Source of the DNA: an uncultured Eudoraea sp. | GTDB taxonomy: Bacteria > Bacteroidota > Bacteroidia > Flavobacteriales > Flavobacteriaceae | Assembly: GCF_947258925.1 (NCBI RefSeq) | Contig: NZ_CAMYKG010000025.1 | Coordinates: 1 to 64,000, forward strand | Length of the DNA stretch: 64,000 nt | Reading direction: 5' to 3' | Part shown: positions 46,979 to 56,800 of the stretch, piece by piece | How the letters are laid out: the number at the start of each line of letters is the position of its first letter | Position numbering within the stretch: position 1 is the first letter of the stretch | Program-made: the position numbers and the translations under genes | The notes under the pieces: model-generated | Database searches by the model: none | Told to the model about the DNA's origin: nothing | Seen by the model: only the letters and a program-made list of their open reading frames with translations

Positions 46979-47848
46979 CTAGTTATTCAATGCCTCAGCA
47001 CCACCAACGATTTCAAGAATTTCATTGGTAATGGCAGCCTGACGAGCCTGATTGTAAGTCAATTTAAGCTGATCTCTTAACTCAGTCGCATTATCTGTTG
47101 CTTTATGCATAGCAGTCATCCTTGCTCCATGTTCACTGGCATATGAATCTCTCACAGCCTTGAATAGCTGGGTTTTTAAGGACTTTGGAATAAGTTGTTC
47201 CACAATTTCTGCCTTTGTAGGCTCAAAAATATAGTCCGCCGTTGACGTTGTTGTATCTGAGGGTTGTTCTGAAGGCATGATTGGAAGGAACTGTTCTGTT
47301 GTGACTATTTGAGTGGCTGCATTTTTAAACCTATTATACACTACCTCAATTTTATCATAAGATCCATCCGTATACAACTTCATCAATTGTTCTGCAATTT
47401 GTGCAGCTCTATCAAACCGAAGTTCATCATATATTGTACTGTGGTCTTCTACAATATCGTATGACTTGCCTAATTGATCACCAGCCTTTTTTCCTATAGT
47501 TAAAAAATCGACTTTACAGCCATCATCAGCATTTTCAGCCATAGAGAGGCATTCCTTTATGATATTTGAGTTAAACGCTCCACACAGTCCCCTATTGGAG
47601 GTAATGGCCACAATAAGTACGTTTTGCACTTCCCTGTTGTCGGCAAATTTACTGCCACTTTCTCCATCTAAGCTTCCGCTAAAATTTTGCAAAAGTTCTG
47701 TGAGCTTGTTGGCATAAGGTCGCATTGCAGTAATGGCATCCTGTGCTTTTTTGAGCTTTGCAGCAGACACCATTTTCATGGCACTGGTTATCTGCATGGT
47801 TGAAGATACCGATGCTATCCTATTTCGTATTTCCTTTAAATTAGCCAT
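46979..47848 (-). CDS. atpG: ATP synthase F1 gamma subunit
   Basis: A 289-residue gamma subunit, the rotating central shaft of F1. The N-terminal helix begins MANLKEIRNRIASVSSTMQITSAMKMVSAAKL, and the C-terminal helix contains TAMHKATDNATELRDQLKLTYNQARQAAITNE, the two strands of the coiled coil (each quoted piece by piece in the family signature). It ends the operon; atpD and atpC do not follow, as in other Bacteroidota where beta and epsilon are encoded elsewhere. Confidence 0.97.
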   Translation of the reverse strand: MANLKEIRNRIASVSSTMQITSAMKMVSAAKLKKAQDAITAMRPYANKLTELLQNFSGSLDGESGSKFADNREVQNVLIVAITSNRGLCGAFNSNIIKECLSMAENADDGCKVDFLTIGKKAGDQLGKSYDIVEDHSTIYDELRFDRAAQIAEQLMKLYTDGSYDKIEVVYNRFKNAATQIVTTEQFLPIMPSEQPSDTTTSTADYIFEPTKAEIVEQLIPKSLKTQLFKAVRDSYASEHGARMTAMHKATDNATELRDQLKLTYNQARQAAITNEILEIVGGAEALNN

Positions 47849-47870
47849 CTCCTAAATTGAAAACTATAAA

Positions 47871-49451
47871 TTAGCTCTGATATTTCCCTGCCAGATCTTT
47901 ACAAACTGAAGTTAAGGTTTCTATTGCTTCATCTGTTAACTTCCCGGACTTCAATGAATCCAATATATCCCTGTGCTTGGCATTTAAAAACTCCAAATAA
48001 TCCTTTTCGAATTCCTTTACCTGGTCAACCGGAACATCCTTTAATAAATTCTTAGACCCCGCATAAATTATAGCAACCTGATCTTCCACAGTAAATGGGT
48101 CGCTCTGGGCCTGCTTCAAGATTTCCACATTTCGCTTCCCCTTTTCAATTACATTTAAGGTAGCCGCATCCAGGTCCGATCCAAATTTTGCAAATGCCTC
48201 TAATTCCCGGAATTGTGCCTGATCCAGTTTTAATGTCCCCGCAACCTTCTTCATTGATTTAATCTGAGCATTACCCCCAACACGAGATACTGATATCCCC
48301 ACATTAATTGCCGGGCGAACTCCCTGGTTAAACAAATCCTGCTCCAAAAATATTTGTCCGTCTGTAATAGAAATTACATTAGTAGGAATATATGCCGAAA
48401 CGTCGCCAGCCTGTGTTTCAATTATGGGTAAAGCCGTTAAAGAGCCTCCCCCCTTAACCATAGGCTTTAAAACCTCAGGCAAATCATTCATGTTTTGTGC
48501 TATAGCATCATCATTTATCACTTTGGCCGCACGTTCCAATAATCTTGAATGCAAGTAGAAAACATCCCCTGGATATGCTTCACGTCCGGGTGGTCTTCTC
48601 AGCAATAATGAAACTTCACGGTATGCTACAGCCTGTTTGGAAAGATCATCATAGATTATTAATGCCGGACGTCCCGTATCCCTGAAATACTCTCCAATAG
48701 CCGCCCCTGCAAATGGCGCATAAACCTGCATTGGAGCTGGTTCAGAGGCATTAGCCGCCACAATTGTTGTATAAGCCAGTGCTCCTTTATCTTCCAGTAA
48801 TTTTGCAATACCGGCTACTGTTGACGCCTTTTGGCCAATTGCTACATAAATACAATAGACCGGTTCTCCGGCATCATAAAATTCTTTCTGATTAATAATC
48901 GTATCAATACAAACCGTCGTTTTTCCAGTTTGGCGGTCACCAATAACCAATTCACGCTGTCCTCTACCTACGGGTATCATAGCATCTACTGCTTTTACAC
49001 CAGTTTGTAATGGTTCATATACCGGCTGACGGAAAATTACCCCGGGAGCTTTTCTCTCCAAAGGCATTTCATAAAGTTCACCGGAAATAGCTCCTTTACC
49101 ATCGATAGGGCTTCCAAGAGTATTAACAACACGCCCTACAATACCTTCTCCAACCTTTATTGAGGCAATTCGCTGTGTACGTTTTACTACTGCACCTTCT
49201 TTAATTTCCCTTGAGGGTGCCAGTAACACAACACCAACATTGTCTTCTTCAAGATTTAGAACAATCCCTTCCAAACCGCCTTCGAATTCAACTAATTCAC
49301 CGTATTCAGCATTGGACAAACCATATACTCTGGCTATTCCATCACCTACTTGTAATACGGTCCCTATCTCATCTAATGAAGCTTTAGCTTCAAATCCGGA
49401 TAATTGTTTTTTTAATATTGCAGATACTTCTGCGGCTTTTACTCCTGCCAT
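47871..49451 (-). CDS. atpA: ATP synthase F1 alpha subunit
   Basis: A 526-residue alpha subunit, the non-catalytic nucleotide-binding partner of beta in the F1 head. Walker A is GDRQTGKT at residues 171-178, and [20 protein letters not shown] and the [14 protein letters not shown] signature follow. The N-terminus [17 protein letters not shown] includes the segment that binds delta. Normal length, intact. Confidence 0.98.
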   Translation of the reverse strand: MAGVKAAEVSAILKKQLSGFEAKASLDEIGTVLQVGDGIARVYGLSNAEYGELVEFEGGLEGIVLNLEEDNVGVVLLAPSREIKEGAVVKRTQRIASIKVGEGIVGRVVNTLGSPIDGKGAISGELYEMPLERKAPGVIFRQPVYEPLQTGVKAVDAMIPVGRGQRELVIGDRQTGKTTVCIDTIINQKEFYDAGEPVYCIYVAIGQKASTVAGIAKLLEDKGALAYTTIVAANASEPAPMQVYAPFAGAAIGEYFRDTGRPALIIYDDLSKQAVAYREVSLLLRRPPGREAYPGDVFYLHSRLLERAAKVINDDAIAQNMNDLPEVLKPMVKGGGSLTALPIIETQAGDVSAYIPTNVISITDGQIFLEQDLFNQGVRPAINVGISVSRVGGNAQIKSMKKVAGTLKLDQAQFRELEAFAKFGSDLDAATLNVIEKGKRNVEILKQAQSDPFTVEDQVAIIYAGSKNLLKDVPVDQVKEFEKDYLEFLNAKHRDILDSLKSGKLTDEAIETLTSVCKDLAGKYQS

Positions 49452-49511
49452 GTTATTTTAGATCTAAGATGAAAAAAAGGAATTATCTCCCTTTACCTTC
49501 GTGATTTCTAT

Positions 49512-50051
49512 TTAAATACTATTTGTAAATTCTCTTTTTATATTATTTAACTTATTGGAAATACTAGCATTGAATTGCAAATCTCCAAGGCGTAATATAA
49601 AACCTCCTATTATGCTTTCGTCAATTTGATTTTCCAAAGTGACTTTATTATTCGTAATTTTTTCTACTTGTTTAAGAATTTTCTTTTCCATTGATGCCGT
49701 TAGCGGAATCGCTGTGGTCACATATGCCACGTTCTCCCCTCTTAAATCCTCATTAAGAGCAATATATTTTAAGGCAACCTCATTGAGCAATCCTATTCTT
49801 TTTTTAGATACCAGTAATGAAAATAACTCTTTCGTAATATCGTTGGCATTCTTAAAAATAGATATGAGGACTTCTTTCTTTGATAGTCCTTCAAGAATTG
49901 GACTTGCCAGCACATCCTTCAGCTCATCACTGTCCGCAATGGTTTGAACCACTACACGCATATCCTTTTCAATTGCGTCTGTAGCCTTCTTATCCACGGC
50001 CAGGTTTAAAGTGGCTTTTGCGTATCGCAGAGCTGCTCTTGATTCGTTCAT
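49512..50051 (-). CDS. atpH: ATP synthase F1 delta subunit
   Basis: A 179-residue delta subunit, part of the stator joining the F1 head to the b subunits. Helical N-terminal domain (RAALRYAKATLNLAVDKKAT) and the C-terminal signature IIGGFILRLGDLQFNASISNKL are visible. It begins 6 bases after atpF ends. Confidence 0.95.
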   Translation of the reverse strand: MNESRAALRYAKATLNLAVDKKATDAIEKDMRVVVQTIADSDELKDVLASPILEGLSKKEVLISIFKNANDITKELFSLLVSKKRIGLLNEVALKYIALNEDLRGENVAYVTTAIPLTASMEKKILKQVEKITNNKVTLENQIDESIIGGFILRLGDLQFNASISNKLNNIKREFTNSI

Positions 50052-50057
50052 TGGTAT

Positions 50058-50558
50058 CTAATTCAATTTAATATCACCAAGCATATCATCAACCAACTTT
50101 AACTGCTTCTCCTTATTAGAAAGTTGTTCTTTGATAACTTTTTCTGCAATTTCAACAGAGAGTTCAGCTACCTGATTCTTAATATCCGCTACCGCAGCCT
50201 TTTTTTCACTTTCAATGGTTGCTTTTGCCTGCTTAATGAGTTTATCCCCTTCTACCTGGGCCAGTTCTTTGGCGTCAGTGACTATCTTATCTTTTATTTC
50301 TCTAGCCTCTTTAAGGAGCGTTTCACGTTCTGCCCTGGCTTCCTTCAATAATTTTTCATTATCTGCAGTTACATTCTGCATTTCCTTTTTAGCTTCCTCA
50401 GCAGCGGCTAAGGCGTTTTTAATGCCCTCTTCACGATCATTTACTGCATTGAGGATTGGTTTCCATGCGAACTTCCACAATAAGAACACTAAAGCAATAA
50501 ACAATAGTGTTTGCCAAAAAAACAGGCCTAACGAAAAATCTTCTATTAATTTCTCCAT
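50058..50558 (-). CDS. atpF: ATP synthase F0 b subunit
   Basis: A 166-residue b subunit with one N-terminal membrane helix (about 10-28: LGLFFWQTLLFIALVFLLWKF) and a long Ala/Glu/Lys-rich coiled coil, forming the peripheral stalk. A stem-loop precedes it, between atpE and this gene. Confidence 0.95.
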   Translation of the reverse strand: MEKLIEDFSLGLFFWQTLLFIALVFLLWKFAWKPILNAVNDREEGIKNALAAAEEAKKEMQNVTADNEKLLKEARAERETLLKEAREIKDKIVTDAKELAQVEGDKLIKQAKATIESEKKAAVADIKNQVAELSVEIAEKVIKEQLSNKEKQLKLVDDMLGDIKLN

Positions 50559-50593
50559 AACTATTACATCCTATTTGTTCAAGTTTTTAATTA

Positions 50594-50630
50594 AACTAAT
50601 GGTAGCAACCAACCGTTACTACCATTAGTT
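50594..50630 (-). promoter_or_regulatory. Stem-loop between atpE and atpF
   Basis: AACTAATGGTAG (50594-50605) is perfectly complementary to CTACCATTAGTT (50619-50630), a 12-bp stem with a 13-base loop. No T run follows on the minus strand, so it is not a standard terminator. It begins 7 bases past the atpE stop and may stabilise atpE mRNA or attenuate transcription, fitting the need for many more c than b subunits. Confidence 0.7.
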
Positions 50631-50636
50631 ATCCTT

Positions 50637-50837
50637 CTAGTTTTCTGCAGTTGCAAAAAGTGCAGCAAAACCGATACCTTCAATAAGCGCAGCAACAATT
50701 AGCATAGCCGTTTGAATTTTTCCGTAAGCTTCAGGTTGACGTGCAATCGCTTCCATAGCCTGGCCACCGATTCTCCCGATACCAACACCTACACCGATTA
50801 CAATTAATCCTGCTCCTACAATTCTTGGAATTGTCAT
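50637..50837 (-). CDS. atpE: ATP synthase F0 c subunit
   Basis: A 66-residue c subunit, two membrane helices forming the rotor ring. The glycine-rich first helix (GAGLIVIGVGVGIGRIGG), the polar RQP loop (33-35) and the ion-binding Glu53 (AALIEGIGF) are present. The residue after Glu53 is Gly rather than Ser or Thr, and no sodium-ring signature is obvious, so it is probably proton-driven. Confidence 0.95.
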   Translation of the reverse strand: MTIPRIVGAGLIVIGVGVGIGRIGGQAMEAIARQPEAYGKIQTAMLIVAALIEGIGFAALFATAEN

Positions 50838-50868
50838 AGTATATATAATTAAAAATTAAACATTCAAA

Positions 50869-51968
50869 TTAATGTGCTTCCGCATGCTCATGCTCTTCCG
50901 AAGCAAATCCAAAATACAATGCGGACAACATCGTAAATATATAAGCCTGTAATACGGCCACCAATATTTCAATCAATGAAATGGCAAAAGCCAATCCAAA
51001 TGACAGCGAGCTGCCAATCCAATTCTTAAAAAGGAACATAAGTCCATAACAATATGACCTGCCTGCATATTTGCATACAAACGAATCAATAATGAAAATG
51101 GTTTTATAAAAATTCCTAAGATCTCAATAGGAATAAGGATGACATATAAGGGTATTTTAGCATACCATGGCATAGAATCCCCCAGTGGATCAAATAAATG
51201 TTTCCAATAGTCCTTTGTACCCGTTAAATTGGTGATTAAAAAAGTTAGAATAGCCAAAGCTGTAGTTATTGCAATATTCCCTGTAACATTAACCCCTGCA
51301 GGAGTTAGACCGAACATATTCAAAAACCAAATAAAAAAGAAAATAGTAAGTAGAAAAGGCATATACTTCTTATACCTTTTTTCACCTATTGTAGCAATAG
51401 CGATATCATCGCGAATGTATAGGATTATCGGTTCAAAAAACCTTCCTACCCCTTTTGCAATTCCTCCGTTCTTAGCATACGATCTGGCAAGTCCGCCAAA
51501 TAATAAGAGCATCAAAATACCTGTTAGCACTATCATAACGACAGTCTTGGTGATTGATAAATCCAGGGGCTTTATGTTAGTAGGATGGTGTTCGGCATCA
51601 TAATTAATCGTGCCCTCTGCATCTGTTTTATAAATTTTCCCGTGATATAAGCTATAATACTTATCTCCGGAGACAGCTACCTCCTCCCCATGATGGAACC
51701 TGGAGGACGAAAAAACCACGAATCCATCATCCCATAGAATAACAGGTAATGGAAACCCGACATGATGTGTAACCTCATCATCATCGGTATAAGAAAACAA
51801 GGAGAAATCATGTGAATCCTTAAGGTGATGTTGTATATAGTCGTCGATTTCGGTTTTTAGATCGGTATTTGTTTCTTCGCTAACCATCTCCGCATCTTTT
51901 GCGAAAATTGCCGCATTAAAAAATAATGTGGAAACCAGAAAGAACTTTACCAAAAGAGGATTTCGCAT
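50869..51968 (-). pseudogene. atpB: ATP synthase F0 a subunit, frameshifted as sequenced
   Basis: The a subunit forms the proton channels against the c ring. The first frame runs 331 residues from 51968 to 50973: an N-terminal signal-like extension common in Bacteroidota, then membrane helices up to the essential Arg296 (IRLYANMQAGHIV). After Val307 the frame is wrong. The true C-terminus, 58 residues opening GLMFLFKNWIG and ending SEEHEHAEAH, lies in another frame (51045-50869). In the family six residues separate AGHI or AGEL from the next GL; here only five bases do, so about 13 bases seem to be missing at 51045/51046. The change is either an assembly error or a real lesion in an important gene. 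Confidence 0.9.
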
Positions 51969-52003
51969 ATCACTTAAAAAAAAAGGGTCTCTAAAAATCG
52001 GTG

Positions 52004-52011
52004 CAAATGTA
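52004..52011 (-). promoter_or_regulatory. TAnnTTTG -7 box before atpB
   Basis: TACATTTG on the minus strand, perfect -7 consensus, 36 bases before the atpB start; no TTG at -33. It may drive the F0F1 genes independently of the upstream sprE-bactofilin-atpZ part. Confidence 0.5.
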
Positions 52012-52079
52012 AGCTATTCTCCCAAAAAGAAAAAAGCATTTAGAATTTTATTTTGCCCTTAAAACAAGCACTGGCCATT

Positions 52080-52472
52080 CTATTGTTGATCCAATTCGCG
52101 CATTAATTTTATAAGCTGAAAAGTCTCAACGAAAAGGCAGGTAAAGTAGGGTATAAAAAAAGTAAAAAATTCAACCTTAGAGAGTTTGCCATCCACCATA
52201 AAAATTGGATCAAAAATAAGGAAGTATATAATAAACTTTAATGTGCTTCCAAACATAAATAGAAATCCGAGATGTTTATTATGTCTTTCAGCAAAATAGA
52301 GTAGCGCAGAATAGATCCCCAGGGCCATGGCAAAATTTATGACATATCCCAGAAAAAATAGCTTGTAATCCAGATCGTAGTTGCGAACAAGGTAATATCC
52401 GGCATGTAGCAGGCCAACAATCAAGAGTGCACTAATTAACAGCCCGGTGAAAACAAGAATTCTTTTATTCAA
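52080..52472 (-). CDS. DUF6168 family membrane protein
   Basis: A 130-residue protein with four hydrophobic segments (about 5-27, 37-61, 68-88, 100-120), of the DUF6168 family. It sits between atpZ and atpB, where many other bacteria carry atpI, so a role in assembling F0 is a fair guess but not shown. Start codon is TTG; the first in-frame ATG would remove the first helix. The atpZ stop lies 2 bases away, which suggests translational coupling. Confidence 0.82.
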   Translation of the reverse strand: MNKRILVFTGLLISALLIVGLLHAGYYLVRNYDLDYKLFFLGYVINFAMALGIYSALLYFAERHNKHLGFLFMFGSTLKFIIYFLIFDPIFMVDGKLSKVEFFTFFIPYFTCLFVETFQLIKLMRELDQQ

Positions 52473-52473
52473 A

Positions 52474-52689
52474 TCAGGAGTTCAATTTTTTCGTTTGCTG
52501 AATAACCAAATACATCGAAATAGCCACTGCAAATAACGTAAGAATTATGGTATAGGTATTATTTTCCTTCTCGTATTCTGTATCGAGCCACTGCCCCAGC
52601 CTTGCGCCCAAATATATAATGACCCCCATTTGCACGGCTATCCCTGTAAGACTTAGCCAATATTTAACTTCCTTTTTCCCTTTTGTCAT
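52474..52689 (-). CDS. atpZ: AtpZ/AtpI family protein
   Basis: A 71-residue protein with two membrane helices (about 13-31 and 45-64), of the AtpZ/AtpI family that accompanies ATP synthase operons and in some bacteria carries divalent cations or helps assemble the c ring. I use the ATG encoding MTKGKKEVKYWLSLTG: the longer frame adds 28 residues without family resemblance. Confidence 0.85.
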   Translation of the reverse strand: MTKGKKEVKYWLSLTGIAVQMGVIIYLGARLGQWLDTEYEKENNTYTIILTLFAVAISMYLVIQQTKKLNS

Positions 52690-52847
52690 TTTGAGAAATA
52701 TCTCTTTTGTTAGTTTCCTATTTGTCCTTGCAAGAACTACAAGATTATTGGCGTAGCAGAAACTGTTGTACAATAGTAAAGAAAGTTAATTCCTTTTTCA
52801 CCTCAAAATAAGGCGGTATTTATTCGAATTAGAAATTCTGAATCTGA

Positions 52848-53345
52848 TCAGGAAGCTTTTGCCGGTTCATTTTTGCTGCCGGATCCGCTTGTAACTCCCG
52901 ACTTGAAACCTCTGGTTTCTGAACCCGTACTGCTCGCACTGCTGCCGGAATCTGGCTTAGCAGGAGCATTAGAGCCTATTCCTCCTTTACCTTTCATTGT
53001 ACAAGATGCATTAAACGTGGCGCCGGGTTCAACAGCCAATTTAGCAACAGTCACGGTACCTTCAATAACCGCGGATGCCTTTAATGCCAATAAGTTGGAT
53101 ACCTGAAGCTCTCCGTTAAAACTACCTTCTATGTCTGCATTAACACATTCTACTTTGCCATGTATGTAGCCATCTTTGCCAATAACCACTTTGCCAGAGG
53201 TTTTTACATTGCCATCTAATTTTCCGTCGATCCTAAAGTCAGCTTCAGAAATTATATCGCCTTTGATTTTTGTGTTCTTTTCAATTCTGTTGGGTTGTCC
53301 GCCTATTTCGTTCATAGTTCTAGGTTTTTTGTTATCAGAAAACAT
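52848..53345 (-). CDS. Bactofilin (polymer-forming cytoskeletal protein)
   Basis: A 165-residue bactofilin. The right-handed beta-helix core (about 20-115) shows the typical hexapeptide pattern: NTKIKGDIISEADFRIDGKLDG, GKVVIGKDGYIHGKVECVNADIEG and LLALKASAVIEGTVTVAKL. A Ser/Gly/Lys-rich tail (about 120-165) is disordered. Bactofilins form cytoplasmic filaments that position cell-envelope enzymes. Six bases separate it from sprE. No membrane anchor. Confidence 0.93.
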   Translation of the reverse strand: MFSDNKKPRTMNEIGGQPNRIEKNTKIKGDIISEADFRIDGKLDGNVKTSGKVVIGKDGYIHGKVECVNADIEGSFNGELQVSNLLALKASAVIEGTVTVAKLAVEPGATFNASCTMKGKGGIGSNAPAKPDSGSSASSTGSETRGFKSGVTSGSGSKNEPAKAS

Positions 53346-53350
53346 TTTAT

Positions 53351-55912
53351 TTATGGTTTTGGGGTTAAAACTTGATTTTTATATTCTTGTAAGTTTTTAT
53401 GTACTTGGATAATTTTATAGTTGGAAGATAAAATTACGAAATTCTCATTAGCAATGCGGTAATCTTTATTTTTATTTAGTAGTTCTACATAGCCCAATGC
53501 ATATTCTTTGGATCTAAATCCATGCACGACTATAAATTCATTTTCTAGATTATAAATATCCCTGGATACACTGTTGCTGTAGTTTAAATCGACTATGGAT
53601 TTTTCCAAAATCTTCTTGAGAATCAATGCTTTATCATCATTTTGTCTCCTAAATGGAAATACCACCTTCCAATTGGAAGTTCCTTTTGAATCAACTTCCA
53701 TTGAGAAATCCTTTGGTTCCAATTTAGGTAACTGCTCGGCGATCATTTGCTGAGCTTTTTTACCTTCCGGATTATTCGGATAATTAAGTGCTACGTAATT
53801 CAGGGCTTCCTTGAAGTCTTCATAACCCTGCAATCTCCCAATTGCATTTGCTTTTAACATCTCAAATTTAGGTACAATTGGATCTCCGGTGTATAGATTT
53901 ATATTTTCTTCGGCTCCGGTTATGACCATTAAATAATCCTGATTTTTATACAATTTGAAAAGTTGCGTGTATTTGGCATCCGGGCTATCGGATGAGCCGG
54001 TTAACACTGCCTGTGGGTTAACTAAAATTTCAGCATACCTGGAATCAGGATACTTCTGTATAATATTCTGTTTCATATTGGCGGCAAGGGGAGAGCCAGA
54101 TTCCTCATATATCTTGTAGAGGTTGTACATGGAAGGAAGTACCAGACGTTCCTCGGGATCTGACTTTAGCACATTCTCCAATTTACCAGAAGCCAGGAGG
54201 TTTTCCTTAAACTTCTCCTTATAAATGATCCCAAGTTGATAGTTTGCAAAATTTCTCTCCTTTTTTAGACTATCTATTACTGCAACATCTGTTGGAATCT
54301 GATCCAGATAATACTCTACCGAATATTTCTGTTCTTCCGTTAAGTCTTTAGCTTCTTCAGGTGTTCCATCGGAAATCTGACCATCCCTGGCGCCCTCTAA
54401 AAGCTGAGCTGTGTTTCTATTGCTCCAGCGCCAATCATCTTCCAAAACGCGGTCTCCCCATTTCGTTTTAAAATCATTTTTACCATATCCAAGGCTGGCA
54501 ATATTATAAAAATAAAACTTCCCCTTGTTTTCTTTACCCCCTTTAGATTCGGCAAAAGCAGCAAAACCGGCATTTGCCTGAATCTCCTTTTTTAAGGCTG
54601 CTTCTTCTTCTGCCAACTTTAATTGGGCAATATAATCTTCAAAATATGCTAATTGTTCATTTTTCGGCAGATTGTAAAGTGTTATTACGCTGTCTGCGTA
54701 TTGTACAATGTCTTCATAAATTATGACATCCTCAAGGTTATCCAATTTCTTCTTAATAGCCCTGAATTTCTTTGTGTTCTCGGGCAAATTAGTTAGAACG
54801 CTATCGTAATAATTACCGGCAATTTTGTATTCATTGCCATCGAAATTATATTCTGCCAGATTTTCATAGTTCAGTGCATTTAACTGAGGTGAATTTTGGG
54901 TTGCCCTAATTGACTTGTTATAATATACCACGCCAAGACTGTCTGATCCCGTTGCCATGTAAAATTCTGCCCTTTGATTGTATATTTTATCCAGAAACGG
55001 TCTGTTTTCCCTATTTTCCTCAAGATCAACGAGTTCTTCCAATATCTGTTCTTTGTTCTCCTCAGTTATATCAGTGTTTTGGATTATATGTAAATGCGAA
55101 TTGATCATATAGACCCGTGGGGACCTTCTTTTAAGTTCAATAATTTTATTGAAAGCATAATTGGCGCTATCTCTATAGCCCAACTGGTTATATAGCTGCC
55201 CTATAATAAAGTAATACCTGCCTTTTTCGGGAGCCTTTTTGGTATAGGCAGAGGCTAATTTTAATTCTTGAATTGCAGTGTCGGGTGCTTTTAAGTTTAT
55301 GTATGCCTGGGCCATCATTGCATGTGTATCAGCATATTCCTGGTCATTGAGCTTTTCAAACTTTAGAAGGCGGTTTAAATTTTTCAACGCAAGTTCTTCG
55401 TTGTTAAGCCTAATATTGGTTTTTTCTCTCCAAATTGTAGCTTCGTTCAGCTTATCGCTTTGTGTATATTTCCTTAGGATGTAATTAAATGCCTCAATTG
55501 CAGGTATATATCGCTGGTCAAAATATCTGGCCTTCCCCAGGAGCAGAAACGCCTCATCTGTTTGTGGATTACGCTCTTCATCAGCGATATCCATGCTATG
55601 TTTTTGAATGGCTTTGGTAGCTTTTTCTTCCGCAATTATGAAATTCGGGTTGTTATCTTCAGAATCAAGTTTTATCTCATCTTTTACTTCAAGGCGTTCA
55701 ATGGGTAAAATCTCCCAATAATTATCCTGATAAGAATTGTTGAGTGCAACTCTACCTTCCTCAAATGCGTTATTCCCATTGTACAGTACATTGTACTTGG
55801 TATTCATCGCATGCCAATTGCGGTTTACAAATGTGTCTTTCTTGGTAGAACAAGCGCTAAGAATTATGCCCCCAAGAACACCAGCCAGAATAAATTTAAT
55901 GCGCAGCTTCAA
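53351..55912 (-). CDS. sprE: Type IX secretion lipoprotein SprE/PorW
   Basis: An 853-residue TPR lipoprotein (LSAC, Cys21) of the SprE (Flavobacterium) / PorW (Porphyromonas) family, needed for gliding and type IX secretion. The segment after the anchor, TFVNRNWHAMNTKYNVLYNG, is the family hallmark; TPR-like helices follow (for example ADTHAMMAQAYINLKAPDTA), and the C-terminus carries another repeat-rich domain. The start codon is TTG, giving a good lipoprotein signal (MKLRIKFILAGVLGG); no ATG fits. Bactofilin follows after 5 bases. Confidence 0.93.
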   Translation of the reverse strand: MKLRIKFILAGVLGGIILSACSTKKDTFVNRNWHAMNTKYNVLYNGNNAFEEGRVALNNSYQDNYWEILPIERLEVKDEIKLDSEDNNPNFIIAEEKATKAIQKHSMDIADEERNPQTDEAFLLLGKARYFDQRYIPAIEAFNYILRKYTQSDKLNEATIWREKTNIRLNNEELALKNLNRLLKFEKLNDQEYADTHAMMAQAYINLKAPDTAIQELKLASAYTKKAPEKGRYYFIIGQLYNQLGYRDSANYAFNKIIELKRRSPRVYMINSHLHIIQNTDITEENKEQILEELVDLEENRENRPFLDKIYNQRAEFYMATGSDSLGVVYYNKSIRATQNSPQLNALNYENLAEYNFDGNEYKIAGNYYDSVLTNLPENTKKFRAIKKKLDNLEDVIIYEDIVQYADSVITLYNLPKNEQLAYFEDYIAQLKLAEEEAALKKEIQANAGFAAFAESKGGKENKGKFYFYNIASLGYGKNDFKTKWGDRVLEDDWRWSNRNTAQLLEGARDGQISDGTPEEAKDLTEEQKYSVEYYLDQIPTDVAVIDSLKKERNFANYQLGIIYKEKFKENLLASGKLENVLKSDPEERLVLPSMYNLYKIYEESGSPLAANMKQNIIQKYPDSRYAEILVNPQAVLTGSSDSPDAKYTQLFKLYKNQDYLMVITGAEENINLYTGDPIVPKFEMLKANAIGRLQGYEDFKEALNYVALNYPNNPEGKKAQQMIAEQLPKLEPKDFSMEVDSKGTSNWKVVFPFRRQNDDKALILKKILEKSIVDLNYSNSVSRDIYNLENEFIVVHGFRSKEYALGYVELLNKNKDYRIANENFVILSSNYKIIQVHKNLQEYKNQVLTPKP

Positions 55913-56087
55913 AATTGTTGGTATTCTATCTAATCTTAACTTAAAAACACTAAGATTATTATGCCGACGAGCCTGAATTATCGGGATTCTTTCGTATCAG
56001 TATCTAAAATATGGAAAAGCTGTTGTATTCGGACAAAAAACAACAGTGCGATTAAAAGAAAACCCTATCCATCCAAGTGATTCTTTC

Positions 56088-56783
56088 TTAACCCCCAAAA
56101 AACGTCTCAAGTTCTTTCAAAGTTTCTGTTGAGGTTTGAATATCCTTAACTATTTCACCTTTATTCAACACAACAATACGTTCACAAACTTCTGTAACAT
56201 GGATTAGGTCATGACTGGAAACCAATACAGTGACTTCCCTGTTTTTAGTTAAATTCTTAATAATCCCTTTAAGCCTGATCTGCGTTGTAGGGTCTAAATT
56301 AGCAAAAGGTTCATCGAGGATAATAACTTGAGGGTTACCTATGAAAGAAGCTACTATCCCTACCTTTTTCTGGTTTCCTTTTGACAAATCGCGCAAATAC
56401 TTTTTCTGACCCAGAATCTCCCCATGAAAAAAGTCCGAAAAATTGGACAAAAGTTCATTGACATCAGTTTTAGACTGACCTCTTAACTCACCAATGAAAT
56501 AAAAATATTCTTCGGGTGTTAAATACCCTATGAGAAATGTCTCGTCTATAAAAGCTGAAGTAAAAGGTTTCCAGGCTTCACTGGTATTCACCTGTACTTC
56601 GTTGTTTAGTACTTTCCCGGTAGTTGGTTGAATAAGATCTAAAAGTAAGCTAAAAAAAGTGGTTTTACCTGCACCATTATTGCCTACCAGACCAAAACTT
56701 TGGCCTTTTGGTATTTCCAAACTTTCGATATTTAATACGATTTGATCTCCGTATTTTTTTGTAAGATTATTCGAGTAAATCAT
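56088..56783 (-). CDS. ABC transporter ATP-binding protein (DUF5687 partner)
   Basis: A 231-residue ABC ATPase. Walker A is GNNGAGKTT at residues 34-42, the signature is LSKGNQKKVG, Walker B is VIILDEPFANLDP and the switch His is in LVSSHDLIH. It belongs to the branch with membrane exporters of unknown substrate. It ends 175 bases before the sprE start and begins 17 bases after the DUF5687 permease gene ends, so the two form one transporter. Confidence 0.93.
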   Translation of the reverse strand: MIYSNNLTKKYGDQIVLNIESLEIPKGQSFGLVGNNGAGKTTFFSLLLDLIQPTTGKVLNNEVQVNTSEAWKPFTSAFIDETFLIGYLTPEEYFYFIGELRGQSKTDVNELLSNFSDFFHGEILGQKKYLRDLSKGNQKKVGIVASFIGNPQVIILDEPFANLDPTTQIRLKGIIKNLTKNREVTVLVSSHDLIHVTEVCERIVVLNKGEIVKDIQTSTETLKELETFFGG

Positions 56784-56800
56784 TATGCGAAAACTTATTT

